From: Nitrospira sp.
GTDB lineage: Bacteria; Nitrospirota; Nitrospiria; Nitrospirales; Nitrospiraceae
Assembly (NCBI GenBank): GCA_025361385.1
Contig: JANYAJ010000312.1
Span: forward strand, 1-7,318
DNA: 7,318 nucleotides
Reading direction: 5' to 3'
Below the pieces are notes generated by a model. That model worked only from the letters and a program-made list of their open reading frames with translations. It ran no database searches and was not told the DNA's origin. The position numbers and the translations under genes are program-made. Positions within the stretch are counted from its first letter, which is position 1. Every line of letters begins with the position of its first letter. Positions 1 through 7,318 of this stretch are shown here, piece by piece.

Positions 1-1473
1 GTCGAGCAGTTTGACTTCTCGGAGTTGGGGGTAGAATTTCTCCAATGCTTTCCGCAACGCATGATCGAGCGCATTGACCGGCCCAGCCCCACTCGCTGCC
101 GCTTGTTCCACCACGTCGCCGACTTTCACCATCACTGTGGCTTCCGACGATGAAGTGCCATGATCTTGCTTTTTTTCGATAATCACCCGAAAGCCCAGGA
201 GTTGAAACGGCGACTTGTGGGTCCCCATCGCTTTTCGCATCAGCAACTCGAAGGAACCTTCTGCCGCCTCAAATTGATAGCCCTGACTTTCACGCTCCTT
301 CAGCACATCGATCAATTCCTGCAACTTGGCGTGGCTCTTGTCCAATTTGATCCCATAGGCCTCGACTTTCTCGAGCAATCCACTCCGACCAGCCGCATCC
401 GACACCAACATACGCTGGCGGTTCCCGACTAACCCGGGAATCACATGTTCATAGGTGGCGGCATTCTTTAGGACCGCATGGATATGGATTCCACCCTTAT
501 GGGCAAACGCCGAATCTCCCACATACGGCTGATGCGTGTTGGGCATGAGGTTCGCGATTTCTGTCACGAATCCAGAAACCCGCTTGAGATGGCTCAACCG
601 GTCTCCCAACACCACCCGTTTCATCTTCAGTTCAAGATTGGGAATGATCGAACAGAGATTGGCATTGCCGCACCGCTCGCCAATCCCGTTAATCGTCCCT
701 TGTACTTGCAGCACACCGGTTTCGATCGCCACCAGGGAGTTCGCGACAGCCATTTCACAATCGTTATGCGCGTGAATCCCCAGCGGCACGGCACATTCCC
801 GCCGAACGATCTGGCAAATCTCTTTAATCTCCCAGGGCATCGTCCCGCCATTGGTATCGCAGAGAATCACCCGTTCGGCGCCAGCGGCCACCGCTTGGCG
901 AATCGTCTCTAGCGCATAGTCAGGGTTCGTCTTGTACCCATCGAAAAAATGCTCCGCGTCGTAGAACAGCCGCCGATCTTTGGAGCGGAGATGGGCCACT
1001 GAATCGTTGATGATTTCAAGGTTCTTCGCGAGGGAAATACCGAGCGCATCGGTGACGTGCAATGACCAGCTTTTCCCGAAGAGCGTGATGACCTTGGTCT
1101 CGGCATCCAGCAATGCCTTGATATTTGGGTCGGTCTGTATCGTATTGCTGGCTTTTCTGGTCGACCCGAATGCCACGACTGTCGCCGTCTGCAACGGGAT
1201 CGTCTTGATCATCCGGAAGAATTCGATGTCTTTGGGATTCGCTCCGGGCCACCCGCCTTCGATGAACTGTACGCCAAGCCCATCCAACTGTTGCGCGACC
1301 CGAACCTTATCTTCCGCCGAGAAACTGACATCCTCGGCCTGAGCGCCATCCCGTAGCGTGGTGTCGTAGATTTCCAACACTGCCGGCGTTGCGGCAGGGG
1401 AATGCGTACCGGACGATGCGGAAGCGCCTGGTTTGCCTTGTGAGGATCGTGACTGAGGTGTTTTTCGGGCCAT
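1..1473 (-). CDS. cimA: (R)-citramalate synthase, C-terminus cut by window edge
   Basis: Condenses pyruvate with acetyl-CoA to (R)-citramalate, the first step of the threonine-independent route to 2-oxobutyrate and isoleucine. I translated the minus strand from the ATG at 1473; it stays open for 491 codons to base 1, so the 3' end lies outside. The DRE-TIM barrel carries the metal and catalytic motif TLRDG at residues 39-43, followed by AQAEDVSFS, the form typical of citramalate rather than 2-isopropylmalate synthases. The metal-binding HAHND is at 234-238 and GIGERCGNAN at 263-272. A LeuA-dimer regulatory domain starts near residue 400 and contains GAGPVNALD at 462-470, so feedback control by isoleucine is plausible. 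Family members are usually about 520-540 residues, so some 30-50 are missing. The start is preceded by an in-frame stop at 1510-1512 and has no good Shine-Dalgarno site. The first 31 residues are a Ser/Ala/Pro-rich extension. Last gene of the operon within view, 55 bases after lysC. Confidence 0.93.
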   Translation of the reverse strand, partial: MARKTPQSRSSQGKPGASASSGTHSPAATPAVLEIYDTTLRDGAQAEDVSFSAEDKVRVAQQLDGLGVQFIEGGWPGANPKDIEFFRMIKTIPLQTATVVAFGSTRKASNTIQTDPNIKALLDAETKVITLFGKSWSLHVTDALGISLAKNLEIINDSVAHLRSKDRRLFYDAEHFFDGYKTNPDYALETIRQAVAAGAERVILCDTNGGTMPWEIKEICQIVRRECAVPLGIHAHNDCEMAVANSLVAIETGVLQVQGTINGIGERCGNANLCSIIPNLELKMKRVVLGDRLSHLKRVSGFVTEIANLMPNTHQPYVGDSAFAHKGGIHIHAVLKNAATYEHVIPGLVGNRQRMLVSDAAGRSGLLEKVEAYGIKLDKSHAKLQELIDVLKERESQGYQFEAAEGSFELLMRKAMGTHKSPFQLLGFRVIIEKKQDHGTSSSEATVMVKVGDVVEQAAASGAGPVNALDHALRKALEKFYPQLREVKLLD

Positions 1474-1485
1474 AAAATGTACGGG

Positions 1486-1504
1486 AGTCAGGACAATCCT
1501 GACT
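1486..1504 (-). promoter_or_regulatory. Perfect 8-bp hairpin in the lysC-cimA gap
   Basis: The 55-base gap between lysC and cimA holds a perfect inverted repeat: on the minus strand AGTCAGGA, loop TTG, TCCTGACT. It ends 12 bases before the cimA ATG. The stem includes the only AGGA-like sequence upstream of cimA. A further TCCTGA at 1523-1518 could pair with the left arm instead, giving two mutually exclusive structures. Only a short TTTT (1477-1474) lies 8 bases beyond the stem, so it is a poor intrinsic terminator. A role in tuning translation, attenuation or RNA processing of cimA is inference. Confidence 0.5.
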
Positions 1505-1528
1505 GAGACTCACATCATCAGGAATTCG

Positions 1529-2770
1529 TTACTTCGCGGATCGGTCCACGGCCGACGGCTGATCCAACCCGAAGGCGGTATGCAGCGAACGCATGGCGAG
1601 CTCCACATACTTTTCATCGATAACGCAGGAGATCTTGATCTCCGACGTGCTGATCATAAGTATATTCACACCTTCCCCCGACAACACATCGAACATCTTA
1701 GCCGCGACTCCAGAATGAGACCGCATTCCGACGCCGACCAGTGAGACCTTCGCAATCGCCTCGGTCACGGCAACCGACTTCGCATCGATACTCTTCGCCA
1801 CATCCTGAATGAGCGGCAGCGCTTTTTTGATATCGACCCGAGGAATCGTGAAGGAAATATCGGTCATGCCCGACTGACCCATGTTCTGGATAATCATATC
1901 GACATTGATGTTGGCCTGAGCTACCGGCCCGAAAACTTTCGACGCGATACCTGGTTTATCGGGTACGCCCACGATCGTGATTTTGGCCTGATTTCGATCA
2001 CCGGTGACTCCCGACACCGCGACTGCTTCCATATCGTCATCTTCACGCGTCACGAGCGTCCCCTTTCCTTCTTTGAAGCTGGAGTTCACCTCTACCGGCA
2101 CATTGAACTTCGCAGCAAATTCGACGGAGCGGCTCTGCAGCACCTTGGCACCTAGACTGGCCATTTCCAACATTTCCTCGTAGGAAATCTTGTCGATACG
2201 TCTGGCCGCCGGCACGATGTTGGGGTCCGACGTGTAGACACCATCGACGTCGGTAAAAATGATGCATCGATCGGCCTTCAGCGCCGCTGCCAATGCGACA
2301 GCCGTGAGATCGGAACCTCCACGCCCCAACGTCGTGACATCCGACTGTTCATTGATCCCTTGAAAGCCAGCAACCACTGGGATGACCCCGTTGAGCAGAG
2401 CCTCTCGGATTCGCTCAGCGCTCACCCTGGTAATCCGCGCTTTTGTATGGGCGCTGTCGGTCATGATTCCAACTTGGCGCCCTGTAAAAGATTGCGCGTT
2501 CAATCCACGGACTCGCAAGGCCATCGCCAGCAAGGAAATGGTTACCCGCTCTCCAGTCGACAGCAACATGTCGAGTTCACGATCGTCCGGCAGCGGCGTG
2601 ACTTCATGCGCCAGCCGAAGCAGCCGATCCGTTTCGCCACTCATTGCGGACAAGACGACGACGACTTGATGGCCCGCCTTGTGCGCCTGCTCAACTCGTT
2701 CGGCCACACAACGGATCCGCGCGATCGTACCAACGGAGGTCCCTCCATATTTCTGCACAATCAACGCCAC
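1529..2770 (-). CDS. lysC: Aspartate kinase, monofunctional, two ACT domains
   Basis: Phosphorylates L-aspartate with ATP to 4-phospho-L-aspartate in the cytoplasm, the committed step to Lys, Thr, Met and (in many bacteria) diaminopimelate. The 413 residues match the usual length of the monofunctional LysC class. The kinase domain covers about 1-240, with KYGGTSVG at 7-14, the STGERV segment at 71-76, [12 protein letters not shown] at 146-157 and [12 protein letters not shown] at 172-183. Two ACT domains follow: about 263-330 ([14 protein letters not shown]) and 341-405 ([16 protein letters not shown]). They form the allosteric module through which lysine and/or threonine usually inhibit this class. 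The start is GTG at 2770, chosen because it gives the family's [14 protein letters not shown]-terminus and follows a Shine-Dalgarno site. It begins 5 bases after the apgM stop, indicating co-translation. The stop is TAA. An internal GTG at codon 240 may start a separate regulatory subunit (separate entry). Confidence 0.97.
   Translation of the reverse strand: MALIVQKYGGTSVGTIARIRCVAERVEQAHKAGHQVVVVLSAMSGETDRLLRLAHEVTPLPDDRELDMLLSTGERVTISLLAMALRVRGLNAQSFTGRQVGIMTDSAHTKARITRVSAERIREALLNGVIPVVAGFQGINEQSDVTTLGRGGSDLTAVALAAALKADRCIIFTDVDGVYTSDPNIVPAARRIDKISYEEMLEMASLGAKVLQSRSVEFAAKFNVPVEVNSSFKEGKGTLVTREDDDMEAVAVSGVTGDRNQAKITIVGVPDKPGIASKVFGPVAQANINVDMIIQNMGQSGMTDISFTIPRVDIKKALPLIQDVAKSIDAKSVAVTEAIAKVSLVGVGMRSHSGVAAKMFDVLSGEGVNILMISTSEIKISCVIDEKYVELAMRSLHTAFGLDQPSAVDRSAK
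2051..2070 (-). promoter_or_regulatory. Possible internal ribosome binding site and GTG start within lysC
   Basis: Codon 240 of lysC is GTG (2053-2051). On the minus strand it is preceded by AAGGAAAGGGGACGCTC, a purine-rich run whose AAAGGGG ends 6 bases before the GTG. It falls exactly at the junction between the kinase domain and the first ACT domain. Class II aspartokinases of Bacillus subtilis and Corynebacterium make a small beta subunit from such an in-frame internal start, forming an alpha2beta2 enzyme. Here the product would be about 174 residues holding both ACT domains. An ATG at codon 247 (2032-2030) is an alternative. This is suggestive only. Confidence 0.35.
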
Positions 2771-2775
2771 GGTCG

Positions 2776-4017
2776 TCAGGATCCTTTTGCGAATAATCGC
2801 ACGATGAACTTCGTCGCATCGCGAGGAGGCACGGTCGAGGCTTGCGCATCGGCCTCGGTATATTTTCGTCCGACCCCGACAGCAGGAGCTAGGGCGCTGT
2901 CACGATAAGCGAAGAACCCAGGACCCTCCGACACCTGCCCATGTTGCACGTTACCGGGGTCGCAGAAAGCCGCAATACGATGAGGCCCCGATTTGGCCAA
3001 CCCTTCAAGCAGCGGCCCGACCAGTTCTCGATCGACCGCTTCAATCGCCTTCACCTTGGCGGCCACATCCGACCCGTAGACCACCTCGTCTGGCAACTCC
3101 ACATGCACGTAGGCAAAATCTTTTTGGGCGAGTTCCTCCAGGGCAATCGCAGCCTGAGTACGAAGATCTGCATCGGCCAATCGCGAGCCATCTACCGACT
3201 CAAGCCCAGCCATGATGCCAAGGCCGCGATAGACATCGCTCTGTGAAACCACCACGCCGGACATTTTGAATCGCTCAGAAAGGCTAGGCCAGAAAATGGC
3301 ACGACCTTCACCCCAGAGCCAGAGACAGTTGGCCGGCTTCTGCCCCGCCGCACTGCGCTCCTCGTTGAGGGGATGATCCCGCAAAATCTGAAACGACGCA
3401 TCCATGAGCTTCCAGAGAATGTCCGCCCCGTCTCCCGTCGGCAAGGCATCGGCAATCGGTCGACCAACCAATAATTGTGGATCCGTACAAATCGCTCGAG
3501 ATTTTCCGTTGCCCCAGACCATGAGATGGCGGTGACCTAACCCGGGATAGAACTGAATCATCTCCGACCCGAGCTGCTCATTGATCGCCTCGATCAATTC
3601 GCGAGCCTCTTCCGTCGAAATCAGGCCGGCGGTCGCATCGTCCATCACCACATGCGGCCCCAGCTTCTTGATCTCATTTAATCCACCCTTGCTCCCGGAC
3701 TGCAGGTCTGCCCGCAATGTGACCATCGTACAGCGGTAGGCCACATCCTGCTCGCCGACGGCAACCCCCAGACTGGCCGCTTCGAACGGGCCGGGACCTT
3801 GGTAGTATTTCTTGGGGTCGTATCCGAGAATGGTCGTCCCTGTCAGGCCATTCCCCCGCCGCACAGTCTCGGGCACCACAGTCAGAAGCCCTAGCTCTCC
3901 CTCTTGTGCGAGGCGATCAAGATGCGGAGTCGAGGCCGCCTGAAGAGGAGTCCGTCCGCCCAATTCCTGCCGGGGACGGTCTGCCATCCCGTCGGCATGG
4001 AGAATCACGTATTTCAT
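2776..4017 (-). CDS. apgM: ApgM-like phosphoglycerate mutase / proposed homoserine kinase family protein with altered active site
   Basis: A 413-residue member of the archaeal-type cofactor-independent phosphoglycerate mutase family (alkaline-phosphatase superfamily). Family signatures that are kept: HADGMADRP at 7-15, LGYDPKKYY at 64-72, PFEAASLGV at 77-85, [12 protein letters not shown] at 157-168, [17 protein letters not shown] at 214-230, LWLWGEGR at 232-239 and HVELPDE at 305-311. The residues that do the chemistry look changed. Where relatives have GSD with the phosphate-accepting Ser, this has GNG (Asn56). The DEAGH metal motif is DEVVY (His to Tyr314), and DHPTP is DPGNV (His to Pro354). 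Position between thrC (22 bases upstream) and lysC (5 bases downstream), with no thrB in view, fits the subgroup once proposed to act as homoserine kinase. Phosphoglycerate mutation is unlikely with these substitutions. Function is therefore open: remodelled homoserine kinase, non-catalytic partner, or regulator. The ATG at 4017 has an AGGG 6 bases upstream. Confidence 0.85.
   Translation of the reverse strand: MKYVILHADGMADRPRQELGGRTPLQAASTPHLDRLAQEGELGLLTVVPETVRRGNGLTGTTILGYDPKKYYQGPGPFEAASLGVAVGEQDVAYRCTMVTLRADLQSGSKGGLNEIKKLGPHVVMDDATAGLISTEEARELIEAINEQLGSEMIQFYPGLGHRHLMVWGNGKSRAICTDPQLLVGRPIADALPTGDGADILWKLMDASFQILRDHPLNEERSAAGQKPANCLWLWGEGRAIFWPSLSERFKMSGVVVSQSDVYRGLGIMAGLESVDGSRLADADLRTQAAIALEELAQKDFAYVHVELPDEVVYGSDVAAKVKAIEAVDRELVGPLLEGLAKSGPHRIAAFCDPGNVQHGQVSEGPGFFAYRDSALAPAVGVGRKYTEADAQASTVPPRDATKFIVRLFAKGS
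2782..2786 (-). promoter_or_regulatory. Shine-Dalgarno site for the lysC GTG start
   Basis: On the minus strand AAGGA lies inside the last codons of the ApgM-like gene, 11 bases before the GTG at 2770. It supports GTG as the start despite the absence of an ATG nearby, and implies translational coupling with the preceding gene. Confidence 0.6.
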
Positions 4018-4039
4018 CGAAGCCCTGCTCGCATTGTAT

Positions 4040-5098
4040 CTATACCTTTAAAAGACGAGCGACATCCTCCCGCGTCGCTCTAACGGTTTTCGGCTGGACC
4101 GATACACTGATCGCCGTATCGGCATCTTTCAATCCATGGCCGGTCAACGTACAGACCACAATTTCGCCTTCGTGTAGCCTGCCCTGCTTGTTCAATTTTA
4201 TGACGCCGGCAACCGATGCGGCGGATGCCGGCTCACAGAAGACGCCTTCCGTCGCCGCCACCACTCTATAGGCCTGAAGGATTTCTTCGTCCGTCACCGA
4301 ATCGATTGCCCCGGACGATTCCTTCACAGCATCCAACGCTGATTGCCAACTAGCCGGATTACCGATCCTGATCGCTGTGGCCACGGTTTGCGGATTCTCC
4401 ACGATATGGCCCAGTACAATGGGTGCCGCGCCGGACGCCTGAAACCCGATCATGCGAGGCAGTCTTGTAGACTGATGAGCCGCGCGATACTCCTGATACC
4501 CCTTCCAGTAGGCGGTAATGTTGCCGGCGTTTCCGACCGGCAATACATGAATGGTCGGGGCATCGCCGAGCTGATCGCAAACCTCCATCGCGGCAGTTTT
4601 CTGCCCCTCAATCCGATAGGGGTTGAGCGAGTTGACCAGCTCGATATGATGGCTCACCGACAATTCTTTCACAATGGTCAAGGCCTGGTCGAAATTTCCT
4701 TCAATCTGGATGACCGTCGCTTGGTGCATCATGGCCTGGGACAGTTTGCCCATCGCAATTTTCCCAGCAGGGATCAACACATAGACTGCCAGCCCGGCCC
4801 TCGCGCCATAGGCTGCGGCAGAAGCAGACGTATTCCCCGTTGAGGCACAAATCACCGCCTTGGCGCCTGACTCAACGGCCTTTGAGATCGCCATCGTCAT
4901 GCCGCGGTCCTTGAACGATCCCGTAGGATTCGCACCTTCGATTTTGAGATAGAGATCGATGCCGGGAGCAATCTGTTCGGCTAGACGCGTCGCTCTGATG
5001 AGCGGCGTATGCCCCTCACCAAGCGTCACCACGGGGGTCCGGTCTGTTACCGGAAGAAACTTTCGATATTCTTCGATCACACCACGCCAGCAAGTCAT
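4040..5098 (-). CDS. thrC: Threonine synthase, short monofunctional form
   Basis: PLP-dependent beta/gamma-replacement enzyme converting O-phospho-L-homoserine and water to L-threonine and phosphate, in the cytoplasm. Fold-type II tryptophan-synthase-beta superfamily. The PLP lysine is Lys63 in [13 protein letters not shown] (55-67). [14 protein letters not shown] (85-98) is the substrate-phosphate and serine-rich loop, PVGNAGN (187-193) the glycine loop that holds the PLP phosphate, and TGHGLKD (319-325) the C-terminal signature that separates threonine synthase from threonine deaminase. At 352 residues it is the compact bacterial class without the N-terminal extension of the E. coli type. 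Its ATG overlaps the hom TGA as ATGA, so translation is almost certainly coupled. The stop is TAG. No residue looks damaged. Because its substrate must come from a homoserine kinase, it is functionally tied to the question of what the adjacent ApgM-like protein does. Confidence 0.97.
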   Translation of the reverse strand: MTCWRGVIEEYRKFLPVTDRTPVVTLGEGHTPLIRATRLAEQIAPGIDLYLKIEGANPTGSFKDRGMTMAISKAVESGAKAVICASTGNTSASAAAYGARAGLAVYVLIPAGKIAMGKLSQAMMHQATVIQIEGNFDQALTIVKELSVSHHIELVNSLNPYRIEGQKTAAMEVCDQLGDAPTIHVLPVGNAGNITAYWKGYQEYRAAHQSTRLPRMIGFQASGAAPIVLGHIVENPQTVATAIRIGNPASWQSALDAVKESSGAIDSVTDEEILQAYRVVAATEGVFCEPASAASVAGVIKLNKQGRLHEGEIVVCTLTGHGLKDADTAISVSVQPKTVRATREDVARLLKV

Positions 5099-6414
5099 CG
5101 CATTACTCGTCTATCCTCGATCCGGATCAAGGTTGTTGGCTCAGAAATAAAAGCCATGAGATTGATCGCTTGCAATGCCTTTTGAACATCGCGCTCGGTA
5201 GCCGTATGGGTCTTGATCACGACCGGCACTGTCTGTCCATCACGTCGACCCTGTTGGAGCACAGACGAAATACTGATGCCGCACCGGCCCAGCTCTCCTG
5301 CAATCTGTGACAAGACACCAGGCCGATCCAACACCATAAAACGGAGATAGTAGAGGGAACTGATCTCTTCCATCGGCCGAATACGAAGCGGACGACGCTG
5401 GTCCTGTTGAAACGAAGAAGCCGGCACTCGCCCAACCGCGTCTTTCAATAGATTGCGCGTAATGGCGATCAGGTCGCTGACCACCGCACTGCCGGTCGGC
5501 ATAGACCCGGCTCCTCGACCATAGAGCATTACGTCGCCCACAGCATCGCCAATAAATTGAATTGCGTTGTACACCCCCTCGACCTGGGCAAGGGGGAATG
5601 AGGAGGGCAACATCGTAGGGTGCACGCGAGCTTCGACTTCGTTACCCACCGATTTGGCGATCCCCAGCAGCTTGATCGTACAGCCGAACTCTTTGGCATA
5701 CGCAATGTCGAGCGGCGTAATGTGGGTGATTCCCTCAGTATAGACATCTTTGAAATTGACCGGCGTACCATAGGCCAGCGCCACCAGGATCGCCAGCTTG
5801 TGAGCTGAATCAATACCGGCCACATCGAATGTCGGATCTGCTTCGGCATAACCAGCCTGCTGGGCTTCACTGAGCACCGAGTCAAAAGTATGGCCTTCAC
5901 GGGTCATACGCGAGAGAATGTAATTGGCCGTCCCGTTAATAATCCCGTATATGGATTGGATGGTGTTCGCCGCCAGCCCCTCTCGTAATGCCTGGATGAC
6001 AGGGATCCCCCCTCCCACACTCGCTTCGAAACCAATGTCGACACCTTTGCGAGAAGCTGCGGCAAAGATTTCTTCTCCGTGTAACGCAAGCAAAGCCTTA
6101 TTGGCAGTGACGACCTGCTTACCTGCCGCAATGGATTCCAGAATGATGCGTTTGGCAAAATCGCAGCCTCCGACCAACTCCACCACAATGTCGATCGAGG
6201 GATCGTTGAGAATCTGCTTTGCATCGGTCGTGAGGAGGCCGGTCGGTAGGGGCAGACCCCGGTCGCGTGTCACATCGAGGTCCGCAATGCGAACGAGCTC
6301 GATCGGCACACCGACCCGGCGGCTGATTATGGCGGCATTCTCCAAGAGAATCTTCGCGACGCCCGTTCCGACCGTGCCGAAGCCAACGATGCCGACGCCC
6401 ACGCGCGAAATCAT
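5095..6414 (-). CDS. hom: Homoserine dehydrogenase with C-terminal ACT domain
   Basis: Reduces L-aspartate-4-semialdehyde to L-homoserine with NAD(P)H, at the branch to Thr and Met. The 439 residues match the monofunctional bacterial class. The Rossmann nucleotide-binding domain opens with [12 protein letters not shown] (8-19). TANKALLA (103-110) and the dimer/substrate region [11 protein letters not shown] (157-167) follow. Catalytic-domain residues by family alignment are Glu191, Asp197, Asp202 and Lys206 in [17 protein letters not shown]. An ACT domain begins near 355 ([18 protein letters not shown]) and runs to about 430, consistent with threonine feedback inhibition. The start ATG shares ATGA with the aminotransferase stop, and GAGG lies 10 bases upstream inside that gene. 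The end shares ATGA with the thrC start. Both junctions point to one co-translated unit. No frameshift or lost key residue is seen. Confidence 0.97.
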   Translation of the reverse strand: MISRVGVGIVGFGTVGTGVAKILLENAAIISRRVGVPIELVRIADLDVTRDRGLPLPTGLLTTDAKQILNDPSIDIVVELVGGCDFAKRIILESIAAGKQVVTANKALLALHGEEIFAAASRKGVDIGFEASVGGGIPVIQALREGLAANTIQSIYGIINGTANYILSRMTREGHTFDSVLSEAQQAGYAEADPTFDVAGIDSAHKLAILVALAYGTPVNFKDVYTEGITHITPLDIAYAKEFGCTIKLLGIAKSVGNEVEARVHPTMLPSSFPLAQVEGVYNAIQFIGDAVGDVMLYGRGAGSMPTGSAVVSDLIAITRNLLKDAVGRVPASSFQQDQRRPLRIRPMEEISSLYYLRFMVLDRPGVLSQIAGELGRCGISISSVLQQGRRDGQTVPVVIKTHTATERDVQKALQAINLMAFISEPTTLIRIEDRRVMR

Positions 6415-7318
6415 TCTTCAGATCCCTCGAGCTTCAGGGCCTTACGAATGCCGCGTACAGCTTGCCTTGTGCGATGTTCATTTTCGACAAGGCCAAAACG
6501 CACATATTCATCTCCGCCTTCCCCAAACCCGATCCCGGGAGACACCGCAACTTTGGCCTCACGGAGCAGAAGTTTGGAAAACTCCAACGAGCCCATCGAC
6601 CGATAGGGCAACGGAATCCTAGCCCAGACAAACATGGTGGCCACTGGCTTGGTCACCTGCCATCCAATACGGTTTAGGCCACTTACCAATACATCACGAC
6701 GCTTCTGATAGCGCAAGACCGTTTCTTTGACACATTCTTGCGGTCCGTTCAGCGCAATGACACTGGCGATCTGCAGAGGTTGAAAAATGCCGTAGTCGAG
6801 GTAACTCTTGATCTTGGCCAAGGCCCCAACAACCTCACGATTGCCGCAACAAAAACCCACGCGCCAACCTGGCATATTATAAGCCTTCGAGAGGGTATAG
6901 AACTCGACGCCGACATCTTTCGCCCCAGGGGCTTGCAAGAAGCTCGGCGCCTTATATCCGTCGAACACTAGGTCCGCGTAAGCCAAATCATGAATGACAA
7001 TCACACTATGCTCTTTGGCAAAGGCGACAATTTTCTTAAAAAATTCAAGATCCACCACGGCAGTGGTGGGGTTGTGCGGAAAATTGATGACCAAAATCTT
7101 CGGCCGCGGGAACGTCTGGCGGTAGACTCGCTGTAAATCGTCAAAGAAGTCACTGTCCTGACGCAACTCGATTCCGCGAACTTCTCCCCCCGCAATGATA
7201 AAACTGTACATATGAATGGGATAGGTCGGCGTCGGCGTTAGGACCACGTCGCCTGGCCCGATCAGCGCCAAGGCCAAATGCGCCAACCCTTCCTTGGACC
7301 CGATCGTCACAATGGTCT
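6411..7318 (-). CDS. alaC: AlaC-type alanine aminotransferase (class I/II), N-terminus cut by window edge
   Basis: Cytoplasmic PLP enzyme, fold type I, most like AlaC (YfdZ), which moves an amino group between glutamate and pyruvate to make alanine. The frame is open to the right edge, reading [17 protein letters not shown] from the last bases, so the GTG at 7310 is an internal Val, not the start. About 90-100 residues are missing. Numbering from that Val: [18 protein letters not shown] (25-42) is the aromatic PLP-stacking region, NFPHNPT (76-82) holds the cofactor Asn, [17 protein letters not shown] (107-123) carries the Asp and Tyr ligands, and [15 protein letters not shown] (139-153) has the Schiff-base lysine (Lys142, codon 6887-6885). 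[17 protein letters not shown] near the C-terminus holds the carboxylate-binding Arg. The stop TGA overlaps the hom ATG. LL-diaminopimelate aminotransferase and methionine or aspartate aminotransferases share the fold. The DLAYAD and KAPS match favours AlaC, but substrate choice is not proven by sequence. Confidence 0.85.
   Translation of the reverse strand, partial: TIVTIGSKEGLAHLALALIGPGDVVLTPTPTYPIHMYSFIIAGGEVRGIELRQDSDFFDDLQRVYRQTFPRPKILVINFPHNPTTAVVDLEFFKKIVAFAKEHSVIVIHDLAYADLVFDGYKAPSFLQAPGAKDVGVEFYTLSKAYNMPGWRVGFCCGNREVVGALAKIKSYLDYGIFQPLQIASVIALNGPQECVKETVLRYQKRRDVLVSGLNRIGWQVTKPVATMFVWARIPLPYRSMGSLEFSKLLLREAKVAVSPGIGFGEGGDEYVRFGLVENEHRTRQAVRGIRKALKLEGSEE

Noticed and set aside
1474..1504. 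Intrinsic terminator between lysC and cimA
   Set aside because: The 8-bp stem has a 3-base loop but is followed by CCCGTACATTTT rather than an immediate T-run, so it does not fit a Rho-independent terminator well.
627..1513. Several short minus-strand frames within cimA (such as 1307-1513 and 1016-1252) that might suggest a broken gene
   Set aside because: The correct frame from the ATG at 1473 reads without interruption to base 1 with all citramalate synthase motifs in order, so the gene is intact within the window and the short frames are shadows.
2360..2908. A 182-codon open frame on the plus strand across lysC and apgM
   Set aside because: Antisense to the conserved kinase domain of lysC and the end of apgM, no family resemblance, and composition explained by the opposite strand.
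3811..3870. A frameshift or sequencing error producing the odd GNGLTG motif in the ApgM-like protein
   Set aside because: Conserved sequence lies in the same frame directly on both sides (VVPE before, [10 protein letters not shown] after), the segment length matches the family, and the codons do not yield GSD in another frame. It looks like real substitution.
5924..6622. A 232-codon open frame on the plus strand across hom and the aminotransferase end
   Set aside because: It is antisense to two well-supported conserved genes and its translation shows no recognisable motif. It is a typical shadow frame of GC-rich coding DNA.
7001..7310. GTG at 7310 as the start of the aminotransferase
   Set aside because: The frame continues open to the window edge with family-like residues ([10 protein letters not shown]), and the protein would lack its N-terminal region, so this is an internal valine of a truncated gene.

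Overview
The window is a single, tightly packed run of six protein-coding genes, all on the minus strand. They form one amino-acid biosynthesis operon, transcribed from the right edge towards the left edge. In transcription order: an AlaC-type aminotransferase (5' end outside the window), homoserine dehydrogenase (hom), threonine synthase (thrC), an ApgM-like protein of the alkaline-phosphatase superfamily, aspartate kinase (lysC), and citramalate synthase (cimA, 3' end outside the window). The first two junctions are ATGA overlaps. The thrC/apgM gap is 22 bases, apgM/lysC is 5 bases, and lysC/cimA is 55 bases. No gene-free stretch exceeds 55 bases, and I see no RNA gene, mobile element, CRISPR array or long repeat. 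The operon promoter and final terminator must lie outside the window.

Organism: a free-living, moderately GC-rich bacterium able to make its own amino acids. The gene order alaC-hom-thrC-apgM-lysC-cimA and the sequence character are what I would expect of Nitrospirota (Nitrospira-like) or a related deep lineage. This is recall of gene neighbourhoods, not a database result, so the taxonomic call is only moderately confident.

How the genes fit together: LysC phosphorylates aspartate. Asd (not in this window) would make the semialdehyde, Hom reduces it to homoserine, and ThrC turns O-phosphohomoserine into threonine. No conventional GHMP-family homoserine kinase (thrB) lies in the window. Its place between hom/thrC and lysC is taken by the ApgM-like gene, the arrangement behind the older proposal that some ApgM relatives are homoserine kinases. 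CimA makes citramalate from pyruvate and acetyl-CoA, giving 2-oxobutyrate and isoleucine without threonine. AlaC interconverts pyruvate and alanine. The operon therefore sits at the pyruvate/aspartate branch points for Thr, Ile, Ala, and the Lys/Met precursors.

The point most worth following up is the ApgM-like protein. Its overall fold signatures are well kept, but the phosphate-accepting serine and several metal-ligand histidines expected of the family are replaced. It is either a pseudo-enzyme or a member with a rebuilt active site, placed exactly where a homoserine kinase is needed. Secondary points are a hairpin with a possible alternative pairing in front of cimA, and a possible internal translation start in lysC.
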